Origin: Chrysoporthe austroafricana
Taxonomy: Eukaryota; Ascomycota; Sordariomycetes; Diaporthales; Cryphonectriaceae
NCBI GenBank assembly: GCA_001051155.2
Contig: JYIP02000009.1
Coordinates: 558,001-622,000 of the forward strand
Direction: 5' to 3'
Length of the DNA: 64,000 nucleotides
In this document: positions 11,041 through 22,134 of the stretch, one piece after another
Layout of the letters: every line of letters begins with the position of its first letter
Position numbering within the stretch: position 1 is the stretch's first letter
Position numbers and translations under genes: made by a program
The notes under the pieces: generated by a model
What the model was told of the DNA's origin: nothing
What the model saw: the letters and a program-made list of their open reading frames with translations, nothing else
The model's database searches: none

Positions 11041-11854
11041 GGTTCTGCCACCGCGCGTTACGGCCCCGCGCCGACGGGCGCAGCGTGATGGGCGAGGCGT
11101 TGATGTAGTCCTGCTTCCCGGGGGGCACGCGCAGCCGGACGCGGTTGTTCTGCCACGGCTGGATGTTCATATAGCGGTCGAGCTTGCGCAGGTGGTCGCC
11201 CGTGACGCGCGCCCAGCGGAAGTCCGGGGACGGGTTCAGGAAGCTCTGGTGGAGGCGGAGGCGCTCCAGCTGCACGAGCTCCTGGAACCGGGCGTCGATC
11301 TCCGCGTACGACAGCGTCAGGAACGAGGGGACCCTCGGCGGCTGCCGCTGCTGCCCGCGCCGGCGCCGCTGCCCGCCTGCTGCCGCCCCCTCTTGTAGTT
11401 GTTGTAGTTGTATTTGTTGTTGTAGCTGTAGCTGTCTCGCCGCGTCGTGGTGCTCGTCGTCGTCGGCGTCGGCGGTGCGCGACACGGCGCTGAGGGGGTG
11501 GGGCGAGGCCATGAACCGGTCGACGGGGCTGTCGCGGGCGCTGCTGACGGGCGAGTCGGCGCCGCCGCCGGCGCCGCCGTCGGAGGCGGAGGCGGCGGGC
11601 GAGCGGGCGCGCTTGTGGGAGCGGCTGAGGTCGCGCAGGGTGCGGAAGGGCGAGGAGGTCTTCTTGCTGGGCACGACGGGGGGCACCTGGAGGGCCTGCT
11701 GCTGCTGCTGCGGGGTGCCGGGCTCCGGGGTGGTCTTGCCGGAGCTGCGGCCGCCGCTGCTGGCCGCCATGGCGGCCATGTCGGTGACGATGGTCGGGCG
11801 GGAGGGCGAGCCCTTGCGGGACTTCCGGTGGAAGCCTGAGCGCAGACGGTCCAT
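9491..11854 (-). CDS. Classical protein tyrosine phosphatase
   Basis: A single exon encodes 787 residues. ATG 11854 (MDRLRSGFHRK) is the first in-frame ATG. The catalytic P-loop HCSAGVGRSG lies at 562-571 with nucleophile Cys563 and Arg569. The WPD loop (WPDFGV) carries the general acid Asp529. The C-terminal Q-loop reads QRRHMVQAEGQYHFLYQ. Before the domain is a ~170-residue basic, Ser/Pro/Gln-rich N-terminus. The catalytic domain is interrupted by low-complexity insertions: an Asn run encoded by a TTG/AAC triplet repeat (about 11013-11042), a Gly run, an acidic stretch before the WPD loop and a ~90-residue acidic stretch after the P-loop. Known: fungal PTPs of this type dephosphorylate MAP kinases (Pyp/Ptp2-like). 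Inference: a cytosolic or nuclear MAPK regulator. Paralogue identity is not fixed. Confidence 0.93.
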
Positions 11855-12763
11855 CGCGGGGTGTGCTGTTGCGCGCGCGGCAGCAGGAGGGGGGGGGAGA
11901 GGAGGAGGATTCGTCGGAGGAGTCGGAGGAGGGGTTCGAGGAAGAGGACGACGGGTGGGCGCGGCGGGATACGTAGGTGGCGCGCGGTGGCGCTGCTGGG
12001 CGTAAGAGGAGGAGGAGGAGGAGGAGGAGGAGGAGGAAGAAGAGGACGCTGTGGTGGTCGCTCGCCCTCGAAGGATCCGAGTCCGTCTCGCGGGGGCGCG
12101 CAAGGCGCGGCACAGGACCAGTGTAGATCGCACTTTAACGCTGCGGGGTGGTGCTGAGGTCGGTCGGCGTGTGGATCCCCGCGGGGTCAGCTCAGCACAC
12201 AGCGAGGCGATCGTGCGTCGTGGTCTCGGTAGTGGTGGTGGTGGTGGTGGCGGCGTGGGCCCGTCGGGGGGAGGTCATCAGGGCGCCTCCTCGCTATGCA
12301 AGCCCGGCGCGGCCCCGAGACAGTAGGTTTCCTTTTAGCGGGTGAGGGTCGCTCGGGCGGGCGAGTATGTTGGCGATGATGTCGCGTGAGCGGCGGCGGC
12401 GGCGGGCGGCAGAGTCGCATCCGCCAGGTCCGGGGGTTCTCGAGGGGCGCAAAGGATGGGCCGGTAGACAAGGCCAGGCTAGGGCTTAGTTCGTTCGGTT
12501 TTGACGCGCATGCAGAAGCAATGCAATGCAGCCAGCCGAGGAGCACAGCAGCAGCTTAGCAGCAGCAGCTTAGCAGCAGCAGCAGATTCGCGAGGCGCCG
12601 CCTCTCTCTCCGTCTGGCGCGACGGCGGGCTCGAGAGGTGCGAGAATTATTAAGAGAGAACCCAAACCAAGCCCTTGGGCCCAGGACCAGGGACCAGGAC
12701 CAGGCAGCCCGGCAAGTCGCTCGTCGATCGGACCAGAGATGCGCCAGGCACGGGCGGGCGGGC

Positions 12764-12823
12764 CAGGCCAGGCCAGGCCAGGGGCTTGCTTGCTTGCTTG
12801 CTGGCTGGCTGGCTGGCTCAGCC
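12764..12823. repeat. CAGGC / GCTT / GGCT compound repeat
   Basis: Adjacent runs of a CAGGC-type pentamer, then CTTG and then GGCT tetramers change motif without a break. This suggests slippage with interconversion of related units. Confidence 0.85.
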
Positions 12824-13126
12824 CAGGCACAGGGCGGCCCCGTCGGGCTGGCCCAGCAAGCGGAGATCAGGCGTGGGGCCAGGCGAGGCAGGCGAGAGAC
12901 AGGCGAGGCAGGTCGGGTCCGTGCCGGGGCTGGGGCTGGGCTGGGCTGGGCTGGGTGAGCGATTGATGGCGATGGGCGATGTGATTGATGGGTTGCTGGG
13001 ATCGCAAGGAGGTGCGCCGTGCTGCTGGTGGCAGCTCACGGGGCAGGGCAGAACAAGGGCAAGGGACAGCCTGGTGCGCGATGCGACGGCGAGGGCGAGG
13101 TTCGAGGGCGCGCAGAGGGCGAAAGG

Positions 13127-13130
<4 letters not shown>

Positions 13131-13166
<36 letters not shown>
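13131..13166. repeat. (TG)n microsatellite
   Basis: About 18 perfect TG dinucleotides in the gene-free region. Confidence 0.95.
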
Positions 13167-13167
<1 letters not shown>

Positions 13168-13421
13168 CTCGGCGTCGCCCGTTCCGGGTCCCTGATCATC
13201 ATCCATCGCCAGACATGCCTGCTGTCGTCATCGGCCGCCGCTGGCTGGCGTTCCTGCTTTGCCGTCCCGTTGCTGTCCTCTGTCCTGGCCTGGCCTGGCC
13301 TGTCCTCCTGAGACACTTGCGCCGCTCGTCAGGCAGTCGAGACCCTCTTCGCGCGCCAGCCTTCGCGCCGACGAGAGAGCCGTTGAGTCACTCACTGCAG
13401 GCGAGGTCATCCGTCCTCCTT

Positions 13422-13462
13422 TCTGGCTGGCTGGCTGTCTGGCTGGCTGGCTGGCTGGCTGA
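13422..13462. repeat. (GGCT)n tetranucleotide repeat
   Basis: About ten GGCT units with one GTCT interruption. Confidence 0.9.
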
Positions 13463-13789
13463 CAAACAGGTGTGTGGGGAGGGGACACACACAAAAGATG
13501 CACGAGACGCAAACGAGAGGCAGCCTCTGACATGGGCATGACGGGGACCATGTGCGTCGGGCCATGCGCGCCACCTGCGAACCCAAAAGCGACAGGGACA
13601 AGGACAAGGACCAGGGAACCAGGGACACCAGCCCACGGCCCTTGCTGCTGCCCAGCACGTACGTACTTTAAACGTCTTGTACATCACCCCGGCCATCCCG
13701 TCCATCCGTCCATACATGCTTGCTATGCGATGTATGGGCGCATCATCGTACCTGGTGTGTGGCACGGGTACTTGCTGGGTTTGTAGCGT

Positions 13790-13790
<1 letters not shown>

Positions 13791-13822
<32 letters not shown>

Positions 13823-13839
13823 GCAGGCAGGCAGGCAGG
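13791..13839. repeat. (GCAA)n followed by (GCAG)n repeat
   Basis: Seven or more GCAA units convert directly into about five GCAG units. A shorter run of the same GCAA unit recurs near 47630. Confidence 0.9.
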
Positions 13840-13931
13840 GTAAAAGCCTCGGATGTGACGTTGGGCCGCAGGAGAGCAAGGGCCCTTTCTTTCTGCCGGG
13901 CCTGCCCACGCAGCGGCTGGCTCGGAACCAG

Positions 13932-13962
<31 letters not shown>
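13932..13962. repeat. (GCAC)n tetranucleotide repeat
   Basis: About seven GCAC units. The reverse-complement type, GTGC, recurs at 57589-57618. Confidence 0.9.
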
Positions 13963-14460
13963 CTGCACGCGCGGGAAAAGTGGGTTCGGTAAGGGTTCTA
14001 GACTTTTTTTGTTGCTAAGTTTAGGGATACCAGAGATGGGCGAAAGAGAGATGGACAGGGAGGGAGAGAGAGTGTGTGTGAGAGACGGACAGGGAGAAGG
14101 GAGAAGGAGGCCCATGCTCGGATCCGCCCGCAGGCGACAGCGCACCGAGGGCGCCTTGCTGGGAATCGTGCATGTGGCTATTGACAATTTTTTTTTCCCT
14201 TTTTCTTTTTTTTCTTTTTTTATTCTCCGAGCCTCCCCTTCATCTTCGGCCTCTCCTATTCCGCAGATCCCTTTCGGAGAAGGGAGGGGAGGGAGCCCAA
14301 CACGGGCGAGAGAGAACGGAGAGGCCGAATACGGGGGGGGGGAGCAGAGGTGACAGAGGTAGGTGACAGCGAAGGGGGAAGGGAAGGGCGAAGGGGGGGG
14401 AAATGAATATACTCAGGAGGGGGGGGGCTTCTCGTCACGACTCTGCCACGCACTGCACGC

Positions 14461-14488
14461 TGTGTGTGTGTGTGTGTGTGTGTGTGTG
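14461..14488. repeat. (TG)n microsatellite
   Basis: About 14 TG dinucleotides. Confidence 0.95.
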
Positions 14489-15150
14489 GTACCAGGCGGT
14501 GATCCGGAACCCAGGGCCACGGGATGGGCGTCCCACGATGGTAACGCACCATCTCGGATCCTTCGACCGGGCGCAGATCCCCCACCGGCCCTGCTGACGT
14601 AGGCCGTTCGTTCATGCCACGAAGCCCGACCCTACACGTGCCATGCCACACCAGGTCGCACATGCACATGGGAGACCAGCATAGGCTGCCCGCTGGCTGC
14701 GTCATTGGCTGCGCTGGGGGGTCGTGTTTCGATGCTGTATACCAGTGTGGAAGCAGGCGGCGGCGGCGGCTGTTCGCATATGCGCCGTAGATCGTGCATC
14801 TGAGAAGGACATGCTGCCACACGTAAGGAATTTCTTTGGGCCCAGGAAGACGGCACATGCACCACCACAGACAGCGTAGATAGATAGATACCTGGCATAC
14901 ATGCATTCGTCTGTCTGGCATATGCGATCCGATGTCTCCATGCGTCGTGAGGGGAGATGATGTGCCCAGTACGAATATACACAGTCGAGGGGATCCTATC
15001 GTCCCCTCAACCTCACCCCGTCACGTCGCCATTGCCCAGCCGACCATCACAGGTGCGACTATCGCGGTGTGCCCGCAGTCCTGCTCCCAACGAGCGTCGA
15101 AGTCGTAGATAGTTCTGGTTCCGGCTACCAGAAACCCCCCCCTCCCCCCT

Positions 15151-17052
15151 TCACGTCCCCGAGTAGACCGCCGTCACGTACCGCCCGCACTCCACCCTCT
15201 GCTCGACGCTAGCCTTGCGCCCGCGGCCCCCCTCGCCTAGCCGCACCGTCTGCCGCGGCGTGATCTGAAACCGGTGCTGCTGCTGCTGCTGCTGCGCCTC
15301 GCCGCCGCCGCCGCCGCCGCCGCCGCCCCCGTCCAGCGGCCCGATGTACACGGGCGCGTTGGCGTTCGCGCGCCGCCCGGTGCCCAGCTGGTAGAACTCG
15401 TTGCCGCCCCACCACACGACGTCGGCGCCCCAGTTCGTGTCGTTGGCGCCGCTGCCCGCCATGCCCGCCATGCCCGCCGCGCCCGTCCCCACACCCACCT
15501 GCGTCGCGTTGTCCATCACCGCCGCCGTGTGCGTCGCCCCCACCGACAGCCGCGCCAGCCGGATCGGCACCACCGCCCCCGCCGCCTCGTCCCACTCGAA
15601 CAGCCCCGACAGCGCCTTGATCTTGCTCGGCCCGCTCGAGACGTGCGTCCACCGCCCCGTGCCGAGCCCCCCGTGGATGCCCTCGCCCGCCGCCCACGTG
15701 TCGGCCACGACCCGGCCGAGCGCGCGCGCGGGCGCTGTGACCTCGGGCGCGGAGCCCGGCGCCGGCGGGGGGCCCCGCGCCGCGTCCACCGTGAAGAACG
15801 AGTTGAGCCCGCCCGCCGCCACCGACGTCACCCGCGGCGTCAGCCCCGTGCCCCGGTAGAGCTTGTCGAGGGGGAGCAGGGCCGGCGTGTCGACCGTGGG
15901 CGCCGCCGCCTCGGCCGGGAAGCCGAGCTGGCCCGCCGAGTTGTCGCCGAACGCGAACACCCGGCCCTCGTCGTCCAGCACGAGCGAGTGGTAGTCCCCC
16001 GCCGCGATCTGCCGCGCCCGGAAGCCCCGCAGCGCGCCGACCTCGTGCGGCTGGTCGACCGGCCCGGGGGGCCGCGTGGGCCACGCCAGCCCCGCCACGC
16101 CCAGCTGGCCCCGCGACGGGTAGCCCTCGGTGCTCGCCGCCGCGGCGAACACGCGCCCCGCCGACGTCAGCAGCAGCGCGTGCTCCAGCCCGCTCTGCAC
16201 GTCGACGACCTTCTCGCCCCAGCCCAGCCCGGCGGGCTGGAGCTGGCGGTAGCTGGGGGGCGGCGGGCCGGGGCGCGACCAGAACGACCACCAGGACGAC
16301 GAGCTCCCCTCGTCGGGCCGCGCGCCGCCCAGCTGGTCCGCCCGCGCCACCGGCAGCGAGTAGACGGCGCCGCCGCGCGACAGCGCCAGGATGCGGTCGC
16401 GCGAGACGGCCAGCCGCGCGAGGTCCTTGCCGCGCAGCGTGTAGGCCGGCGACGGGTCGTCGGGGCGGAACCCGGCGCCCCACTGCACCAGGTCGCCCTG
16501 CTCCGTGACGGCGGCGCCGAAGCCGCGGTCGACCTTGAGGTCGCGCAGCAGCATGCCGTCGAACCACGCGATGCGCCGCGGCGTCTTGACCACCGCGTCC
16601 GCCGACCCCGGCGCCGCCGCCCGCCCCGCGTTCGACCCCCACGCGTACACGCCCGGGCGCTCCCAGCTGCTGCGCACCTGCACGTGCTGCGACGAGAGGA
16701 GGGCGCGGTTGTCCTCCTTGTCCCGGGGCGCCTTACGCCGCGGCTCGAACTCGATCTCCGCCCGCGGGATGCTGGCCTCCGCGCCGCCGGGGCCGCCGCC
16801 GCCGAAGAGCACGGGGTAGAGGTAGACGGCGCCCGTGACCATGGCGCCGCCCACCGCGAGCCCGCCGAGGATGGACACGACCCTGCCCCCGCCGCGGCGT
16901 GGAGGGGGCCGGTGGCCTGGGTACGAGCTCGCGTGGCGCCGGCAGCACGCCCTCGAGGCGCCTGCGGGGCCGCCTCTCGTGAGGGCGCGCCTGGCCGCGA
17001 CGCACGCCGGCGGCTGCTGTCGCAGGGCGAGTCTTGGGATGAGGGTCGACAT
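15151..17052 (-). CDS. FMP25: Mitochondrial RCC1-repeat protein (FMP25 type)
   Basis: A single exon encodes 633 residues from the first in-frame ATG (MSTLIPRLALRQQ). The N-terminus is Arg/Ala-rich with no acidic residues for ~50 positions, typical of a mitochondrial presequence. One membrane segment follows at about 58-81 (VVSILGGLAVGGAMVTGAVY). The remainder is a series of RCC1 (seven-bladed propeller) repeats with the signatures VYAWGSNAGR, LVQWGAGF, HALLLTSAGRVFAA, HSLVLDDEGRVFAFGDN and VWWGGNEFYQLGTGRR. Known: yeast Fmp25 is an RCC1-like inner-membrane protein needed for respiratory complex III assembly. The matching architecture (presequence, one TM, RCC1 repeats) supports that family. 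A Gly/Gln homopolymer pair near the C-terminus is encoded by repeats at about 15280-15330. It diverges from COG3 over 700 bp. Confidence 0.88.
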   Translation of the reverse strand: MSTLIPRLALRQQPPACVAARRALTRGGPAGASRACCRRHASSYPGHRPPPRRGGGRVVSILGGLAVGGAMVTGAVYLYPVLFGGGGPGGAEASIPRAEIEFEPRRKAPRDKEDNRALLSSQHVQVRSSWERPGVYAWGSNAGRAAAPGSADAVVKTPRRIAWFDGMLLRDLKVDRGFGAAVTEQGDLVQWGAGFRPDDPSPAYTLRGKDLARLAVSRDRILALSRGGAVYSLPVARADQLGGARPDEGSSSSWWSFWSRPGPPPPSYRQLQPAGLGWGEKVVDVQSGLEHALLLTSAGRVFAAAASTEGYPSRGQLGVAGLAWPTRPPGPVDQPHEVGALRGFRARQIAAGDYHSLVLDDEGRVFAFGDNSAGQLGFPAEAAAPTVDTPALLPLDKLYRGTGLTPRVTSVAAGGLNSFFTVDAARGPPPAPGSAPEVTAPARALGRVVADTWAAGEGIHGGLGTGRWTHVSSGPSKIKALSGLFEWDEAAGAVVPIRLARLSVGATHTAAVMDNATQVGVGTGAAGMAGMAGSGANDTNWGADVVWWGGNEFYQLGTGRRANANAPVYIGPLDGGGGGGGGGGEAQQQQQQHRFQITPRQTVRLGEGGRGRKASVEQRVECGRYVTAVYSGT

Positions 17053-17752
17053 CGTGTCTGTCTGTCTGTCTGCCTGTCGAGGACCTGCAGTCTGGTTGCT
17101 CAATTCTCTGGATCAGCAAGGTGGGATCTCTGGAGACATCGCCGCTCCACACGTGAGGAGCCGTTGTGAGCAGCGACCGTTGGAGGGTCTAAGTGGTGAG
17201 GTCATCCGCGGCGGCGCTATGAAGTATGAACCTTAGTAAAGCTCGAGCTCTGAGTGGAAGAAGCTCTGAAGTTTTTGGGGGCTACTGTAGAATTGGGGAC
17301 CCCTGCCCTGGCCCTTGTCCTCGCCCCGAGAGGTACCGTAGTACTATTGAGTATGGAGCACTGTAGTGTCCCACGGCATATTACCACAGTGCTGGGTTAT
17401 GTACTGTTGGGGGCGGGACACGGGCTGCTAACAGCTCCCCACAGCGGGAAGACCCACACTAGCTCTGCTATTAATTAGTGCTGTATGCCGTTATGCCCAG
17501 TATAGTACCCCGTAGTATCCAGTAGGCCCAGCCTAGCAGCGCCAGGCCCGGCCCAGCGCTACCCAGTACATACAGTACAGCCGCCGCCCTGCCGCAGGGC
17601 CCCACGCCGCAGCACCGCTGCCCTGGTGCAATCTGGCAACCAACGCGCCCGCGACAGGGCTGACAGCTCTCGACGCCCTCACCACAGCCCACCCACTCGC
17701 CCCCTCCACCCACGCCCAGACTGCCAGGTCGGGGGATTAATGCCCTCCCAAG
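17053..17752. promoter_or_regulatory. Divergent intergenic region, FMP25 / COG3
   Basis: These 700 bp separate two divergent starts and must carry both promoters. A CAGACAGA tract lies just upstream of FMP25 (17054-17075). GAGGTCATC occurs at 17198-17206. I see no classical TATA box at a fixed distance. Confidence 0.5.
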
Positions 17753-20189
17753 ATGTACGAGGACTCCTGGTACAACTACATACCAGAGCTTCAGCAGCAG
17801 CAGCCCCAGCAGCAGCACAGGAGGGCCCCCTCACAGAACTACGGGCACCGGCGGCGGGAGTCGCTGCTGCAGCAGCCAATCGTTCGTGCACACCCAGCCC
17901 GACCCCGCGAGGCATCCCTCCGCTAATTGACGATTGACAGGGGCCCAATGGGGCGAACGAGGTCGTCGAGGACCTGGAGGAGCTGCTAGAGGAGGATGAC
18001 GATGACTCCCCCCCGGAACCCGGCCTCCCCAGGCGGGCGCACTCCGTCTCCGACTTCTACGATATCGTGCGCGCCGAGCAGATAGGACGTGGAGGCACCA
18101 AGAAGCGGAAGAGCCGGGCGCAGAGGCTGGACAACGGCCTGGACGCGCTGGCCCTGCCGGGCACCGAGGCCCTCCTCGGGGCGGACGACGCCGCGGTCGA
18201 CATCCTCGAGGACGAGCTGCTGCTGGACGCGGGGCAGCAGGAGTACACGCTGTACGGCGAGCAGCTGGCCATGACGGAGCGGCACCTGGAGACGCTGATC
18301 GGCGACACGAACAGCGCGCTGCGGCTGCTCGCCTCCCTCGCCGAGTCCTTCCGCGGCGTCGAGGAGCAGACCAGCACGTTCCAGGCGCAGTGCGAGGGCC
18401 TGCTGTCGGAGCAGCGGCGGCTCGAGAGGCTGGCCGACGAGGTCGGCACCGACCTGCACTACTACGCGTACATCGACAACGTCACCCGGCGCCTCAACGC
18501 CCCCGGCGCCGGCCGCCAGGTGGAGGACGAGGCGTTCGGCGAGACGCTCCGGAACCTCGACGCCTGCATCACCTTCATGGAGAAGAACCCCGCGTACCGC
18601 GACGCCGAGTCCTACCTGGCGCGGTACCAGTCCCTCCTGACCAAGGCCCTGCACCTGCTCGAGGTCGGCCTGCAGGGCCGCCTCGACCGCGTCTCGGCCG
18701 ACATCTCGCGGCAGATCGCCGCCACCAAGTCCGAGTCGGCCCGGCACGCGCTGGCGTACGGCCGCTTCGAGGAGATGATGCTCGACTCGTACGCGCTCAT
18801 CCCCAACGTCCAGAAGGTGGTGCACCAGGCCTACGACCAGTCCGGCAACGCCCTGGCCGGCACCAACGCCGACATCTACTCCAACACGGCCAACAACATC
18901 TTCCAGGCGTACATCGCCGCCCGCGACCGCGACCTCCGGCCCATCATCCAGCACGACCTGGACGTCTTCAAGCGGGAGGCCCGGGACGCGTCGGTGGAGA
19001 CGGCCTCGCGGAACTACGTCAAGCAGTGCTTCGAGCGGTCCTACAACGAGGCCATGCTCTTCGCCAAGATCTTCGCCGTCGAGCCGCACTACAGCACGGA
19101 CCCGAATTCGGCCTTCGTGACCCTCAAGTCCCACCAGCGCGTCATGGTCAACGCCACCAACGTCGTCCCCATCGCCAACAGCCTGCAGGGGGCGCTGCAG
19201 GCCGCCCAGCTGCAGACGGTCTGCAACATCCTCGGCTGGATCACGAACGAGTACCTCATCTCCGACTACGACGACGACGAGTCCGCCTTCACGCGGCACT
19301 GCCAGGAGCTGGCCGCGAGGCTGCTGGCCGAGCACCTGTGGGTCTTCACGGACAACGCCTTCGAGGCCGAGATCGCCAAGTCCATCTCCAAGGTCACCGT
19401 CCTGCCGGACGCGCTGAAGATCGGGCCCGTCGTCGACGGCGTCGCGTCGTCCAACGCGTACCCGCCGGTCAAGCGGGCCCTCGAGCTGCTGGTCATGTTT
19501 GACCAGTCCATGCCCAAGGAGCGATGTGTAAGTCTCTACAGCCACCCACCGCCACCGCCCGACCCCGCAGCGCCGTACTGACCGTCCAGCAGCAGCGCAA
19601 CAGCCCCGTGGTGTACAAGATCGTCAAGGAGACCATCCAGGTGCTGCAGCGGGCCGAGGCCCGGATCAAGACCACCAAGACGGGCACCGACCCGGACCTC
19701 TTCATGCTCAAGAACCTCCTGATCCTCAAGAACGAGCTCGTGTCCCTCGAGATCGGCGACGTGCGCCACCAGGACGCCGACATGCGCTACTTCGGCCAGA
19801 TCTGGAACGCCCTCACGCCGCAGAACCTCGTCGGCTACGTCAGCAGCCTCATCCCCGGCGCGGCGTCGCTGTGGTCCGGCGGCGGCACCACCCCCACCCC
19901 GGCGCAGACGCCGCAGTTCGGCGGGCCGCCGCCGCCCGCGGACCACCAGGACGCGAGCGAGCAGCTGGACGACCTGCTCCGGCAGGCCATCGGGGCCTTC
20001 ACGCAGCGGTGGGCGGGCCTGCTGGGCGGCGACGGGAGCGGGCGCAAGACGGCCGGCAAGAACGTGGTCAAGGTGGAGCGGGACCTGGAGGAGATGCTGC
20101 AGAACGCGTTCAGCAACCAGCCCGAGGTCATCGGCAAGCTGAAGGAGGCCATCCAGATGCACCAGCAGGCGCAGGGCCAGAAGAGATAG
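17753..20189 (+). CDS. COG3: Conserved oligomeric Golgi complex subunit 3
   Basis: Three exons (17753-17881, 17941-19527, 19590-20189) with 59- and 62-bp introns give 771 residues. The phases are consistent and TACTGAC precedes the second acceptor. The first exon (MYEDSWYNYIPELQQQQ) is Gln-rich. Its donor is the less usual GTTCGT, forced by phase. An acidic linker and HSVSDFYDIVR lead into the Sec34 domain: long amphipathic helices (MTERHLETLIGDTNSALRLL, FRGVEEQTSTFQAQCEGLL) followed by the conserved NPAYRDAESYLARYQSLLTKAL region. Known: COG3/Sec34 is a lobe A subunit of the COG tether, which acts in retrograde transport within the Golgi. The length and helix pattern match the family. The penultimate region has a Pro/Thr-rich loop (about 675-700), usual for filamentous fungi. 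Confidence 0.95.
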
Positions 20190-20759
20190 AGCTGGTTTGT
20201 AGGCAATACATGCAGAGACCTGCGCGGGCCTGCCACATAGCAGATGTCAAGATAAAATATCTATGCTTTCCCCCAAGAGGCTCTTCGTTGCCGGCGTTAT
20301 CAAGCCAGTACTTGGGGTGTCGTGCTGCGGGATGCTATGCTACTCTCCCTCCAAACCTTCTCCTCAAGTTATAAACAACGGCCTTCTGGGCTCCATCTGA
20401 AAGCTCCAAATTACAAGCACATACGCATTTTATAATTCTGGGTCCAGTCTTACTAATTCGTCCTCACCCAAAGTCGCCGAGAAAGCAAGCCCAGCACGCC
20501 ATCGAACAAAGGCGGGACAGGGGGTGTCTCTGCCCTATCTTATCGGCACCGGCTTCGGCCTCTTTTTTGTGACGGACCTCAATTATTCATTCATGTTTAC
20601 TCAGCGCGGGCCTCCTCCCCTCCTTTTTCCTGACCTATCTCTCAAAAACTCTCCTCTCCAGATCCGCCCGTCTCCTCCCGGTGAGAACAAGGCTAGACAA
20701 GGACTCCCACTCCCTCAGAGCAACCGGTCAATCCAGGGGGCGGGGCACCAGCAGCGGTC
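20190..20759 (+). other. Intergenic: COG3 3' end and carrier promoter
   Basis: No gene seen. The stretch just before the carrier start is pyrimidine-rich (about 20600-20670), a common feature of fungal promoters and 5' UTRs. Confidence 0.5.
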
Positions 20760-21934
20760 ATGGCGGACTCGGCGGCTGATTTGGACGCTCACCCTCACGA
20801 GGGGGGTGGCGCGGTGCAGACGGCGAAGGATCTGTTCTCTGGCGCTGCCGGTGGTGTTGCGCAGGTCTTGCTTGGTGAGTGGCCTGCCGTGCCCCTGCAT
20901 CAATTCCTCCAGGGAACGAGGGCGACGATGTTACATACTACAGGCGGGTGAGAGAGAACAGCAGGAGACGCATGAGAGGAGACTCATCCTCAGCGTCACT
21001 CTCACCCGTGCGAGCCCTCCCCAAGACGACGACGACGACTTCCCTCCCCCCATCCCTCCTCTCTCTTGCCCGGAGCCGCCAGGCCCCAAGCTGACAGGAC
21101 CCTCCCCCAGGCCAACCCTTCGACATAGTAAAGGTCCGCCTCCAGACCGCCACCACGCCCACCACCGCCCTCAGCGCCGCGACCGCCATCTGGCGCAACG
21201 AGGGGCCCCTGGCCTTCTACAAGGGCACCCTGACGCCGCTCCTCGGCATCGGCGCCTGCGTGTCGGTGCAGTTCGGCGGGTTCCACGCGGCGCGGCGCTG
21301 GTTCGAGGAGCGCAACACGGCGGCGCACGGCGCCGCGGCCGGCGCCCCGCTCTCCTACGCGCAGTACTACGCGGCGGGCGCGTTCGCCGGCGTCGCCAAC
21401 AGCGTCATCTCGGGCCCCATCGAGCACGTGCGCATCCGGCTGCAGACGCAGCCGCACGGCGCGGCGCGGCTGTACGCGGGGCCGGTGGACTGCGTGCGCA
21501 AGCTCACGGCGGCGCCGGGCGGGGGGCTCTGGCGCGGCGTCTACCGCGGCGAGGCGGTCACGGTGCTGCGCGAGGCGCAGGCCTACGGCGTGTGGTTCCT
21601 CGCGTTCGAGTGGCTGATGAACGCGGACGCGCGCCGCAACGCCGTCCCGCGCGAGGACATCCCCGCCTACAAGATCGCCTTCTACGGCGGCCTGGCCGGC
21701 GAGGCCCTGTGGCTCGCCAGCTACCCGCTCGACGTCGTCAAGAGCAAGATGCAGACGGACGGGTTCGGCCCCGACATGCGGTACCGCAGCATGCGGGACT
21801 GCTTCGCGCAGACGTGGGCGCGCGAGGGCATGGGGGGCTTCTGGCGGGGGCTGGGGCCGACGCTCCTCAGAGCTATGCCCGTGAGCGCGGGGACGTTCGC
21901 CGTGGTGGAGATGACGAGGAGGGCGATCAACTAG
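20760..21934 (+). CDS. YMC1: Mitochondrial carrier, YMC1 type
   Basis: Two exons (20760-20874 and 21111-21934) around a 236-bp intron (GTGAGT donor, CTGACAG then CCCCAG acceptor) give 312 residues, the usual carrier length. The three carrier repeats each show the Px[DE]xx[KR] signature: PFDIVKVRLQT (from 41), PIEHVRIRLQTQ (from 141) and PLDVVKSKMQTD (from 244). The second repeat, with Glu in place of Asp and EHVRIRLQTQ, matches the YMC1/YMC2 branch rather than ornithine or carnitine carriers. Known: Ymc1 proteins are inner-membrane exchangers linked to glutamate/oleate metabolism. The intron is longer than most in this window. The gene is convergent with RINT1/TIP20, with only 200 bp between stops. 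Confidence 0.9.
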
Positions 21935-22134
21935 AGGGGGTTGTGTCTCGATGCCGGGTGGGACGCCTGGTGGGACGCCTGGTGTAGAGTTGGGGGTCGC
22001 TGAGGGGCCGGAGTTCAGGGGCATGCAATACTTGCTGGCGGTTCTGCGTTCAACACGGGAAATGGGACATATAACAATAGATTTTGCAGCGAGGGCATCA
22101 CCTCAGGTTCAGTTGCTGTGGAGCCTGGTTCTAT

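Larger units (their letters stand above)
11855..15150. other. 3.3-kb gene-free microsatellite-rich region
   Basis: No supported gene. The first part upstream of the phosphatase is a GAG-rich 5' region (about 12006-12040). The rest is dense in simple repeats, listed separately, with G-rich tracts between them. All open frames are repeat translations. Confidence 0.6.

Noticed and set aside
15274..17169. 631-codon open frame antisense to FMP25
   Set aside because: Very GC3-rich genes leave long stop-free antisense frames. Its translation is Arg/Ala/Pro-rich without domains, while the minus-strand frame has clear RCC1 repeats.
17986..19545. 519-codon open frame antisense to COG3
   Set aside because: A shadow of the COG3 coding sequence. 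Composition is Val/Asp/Gly/Arg-rich with no family features.
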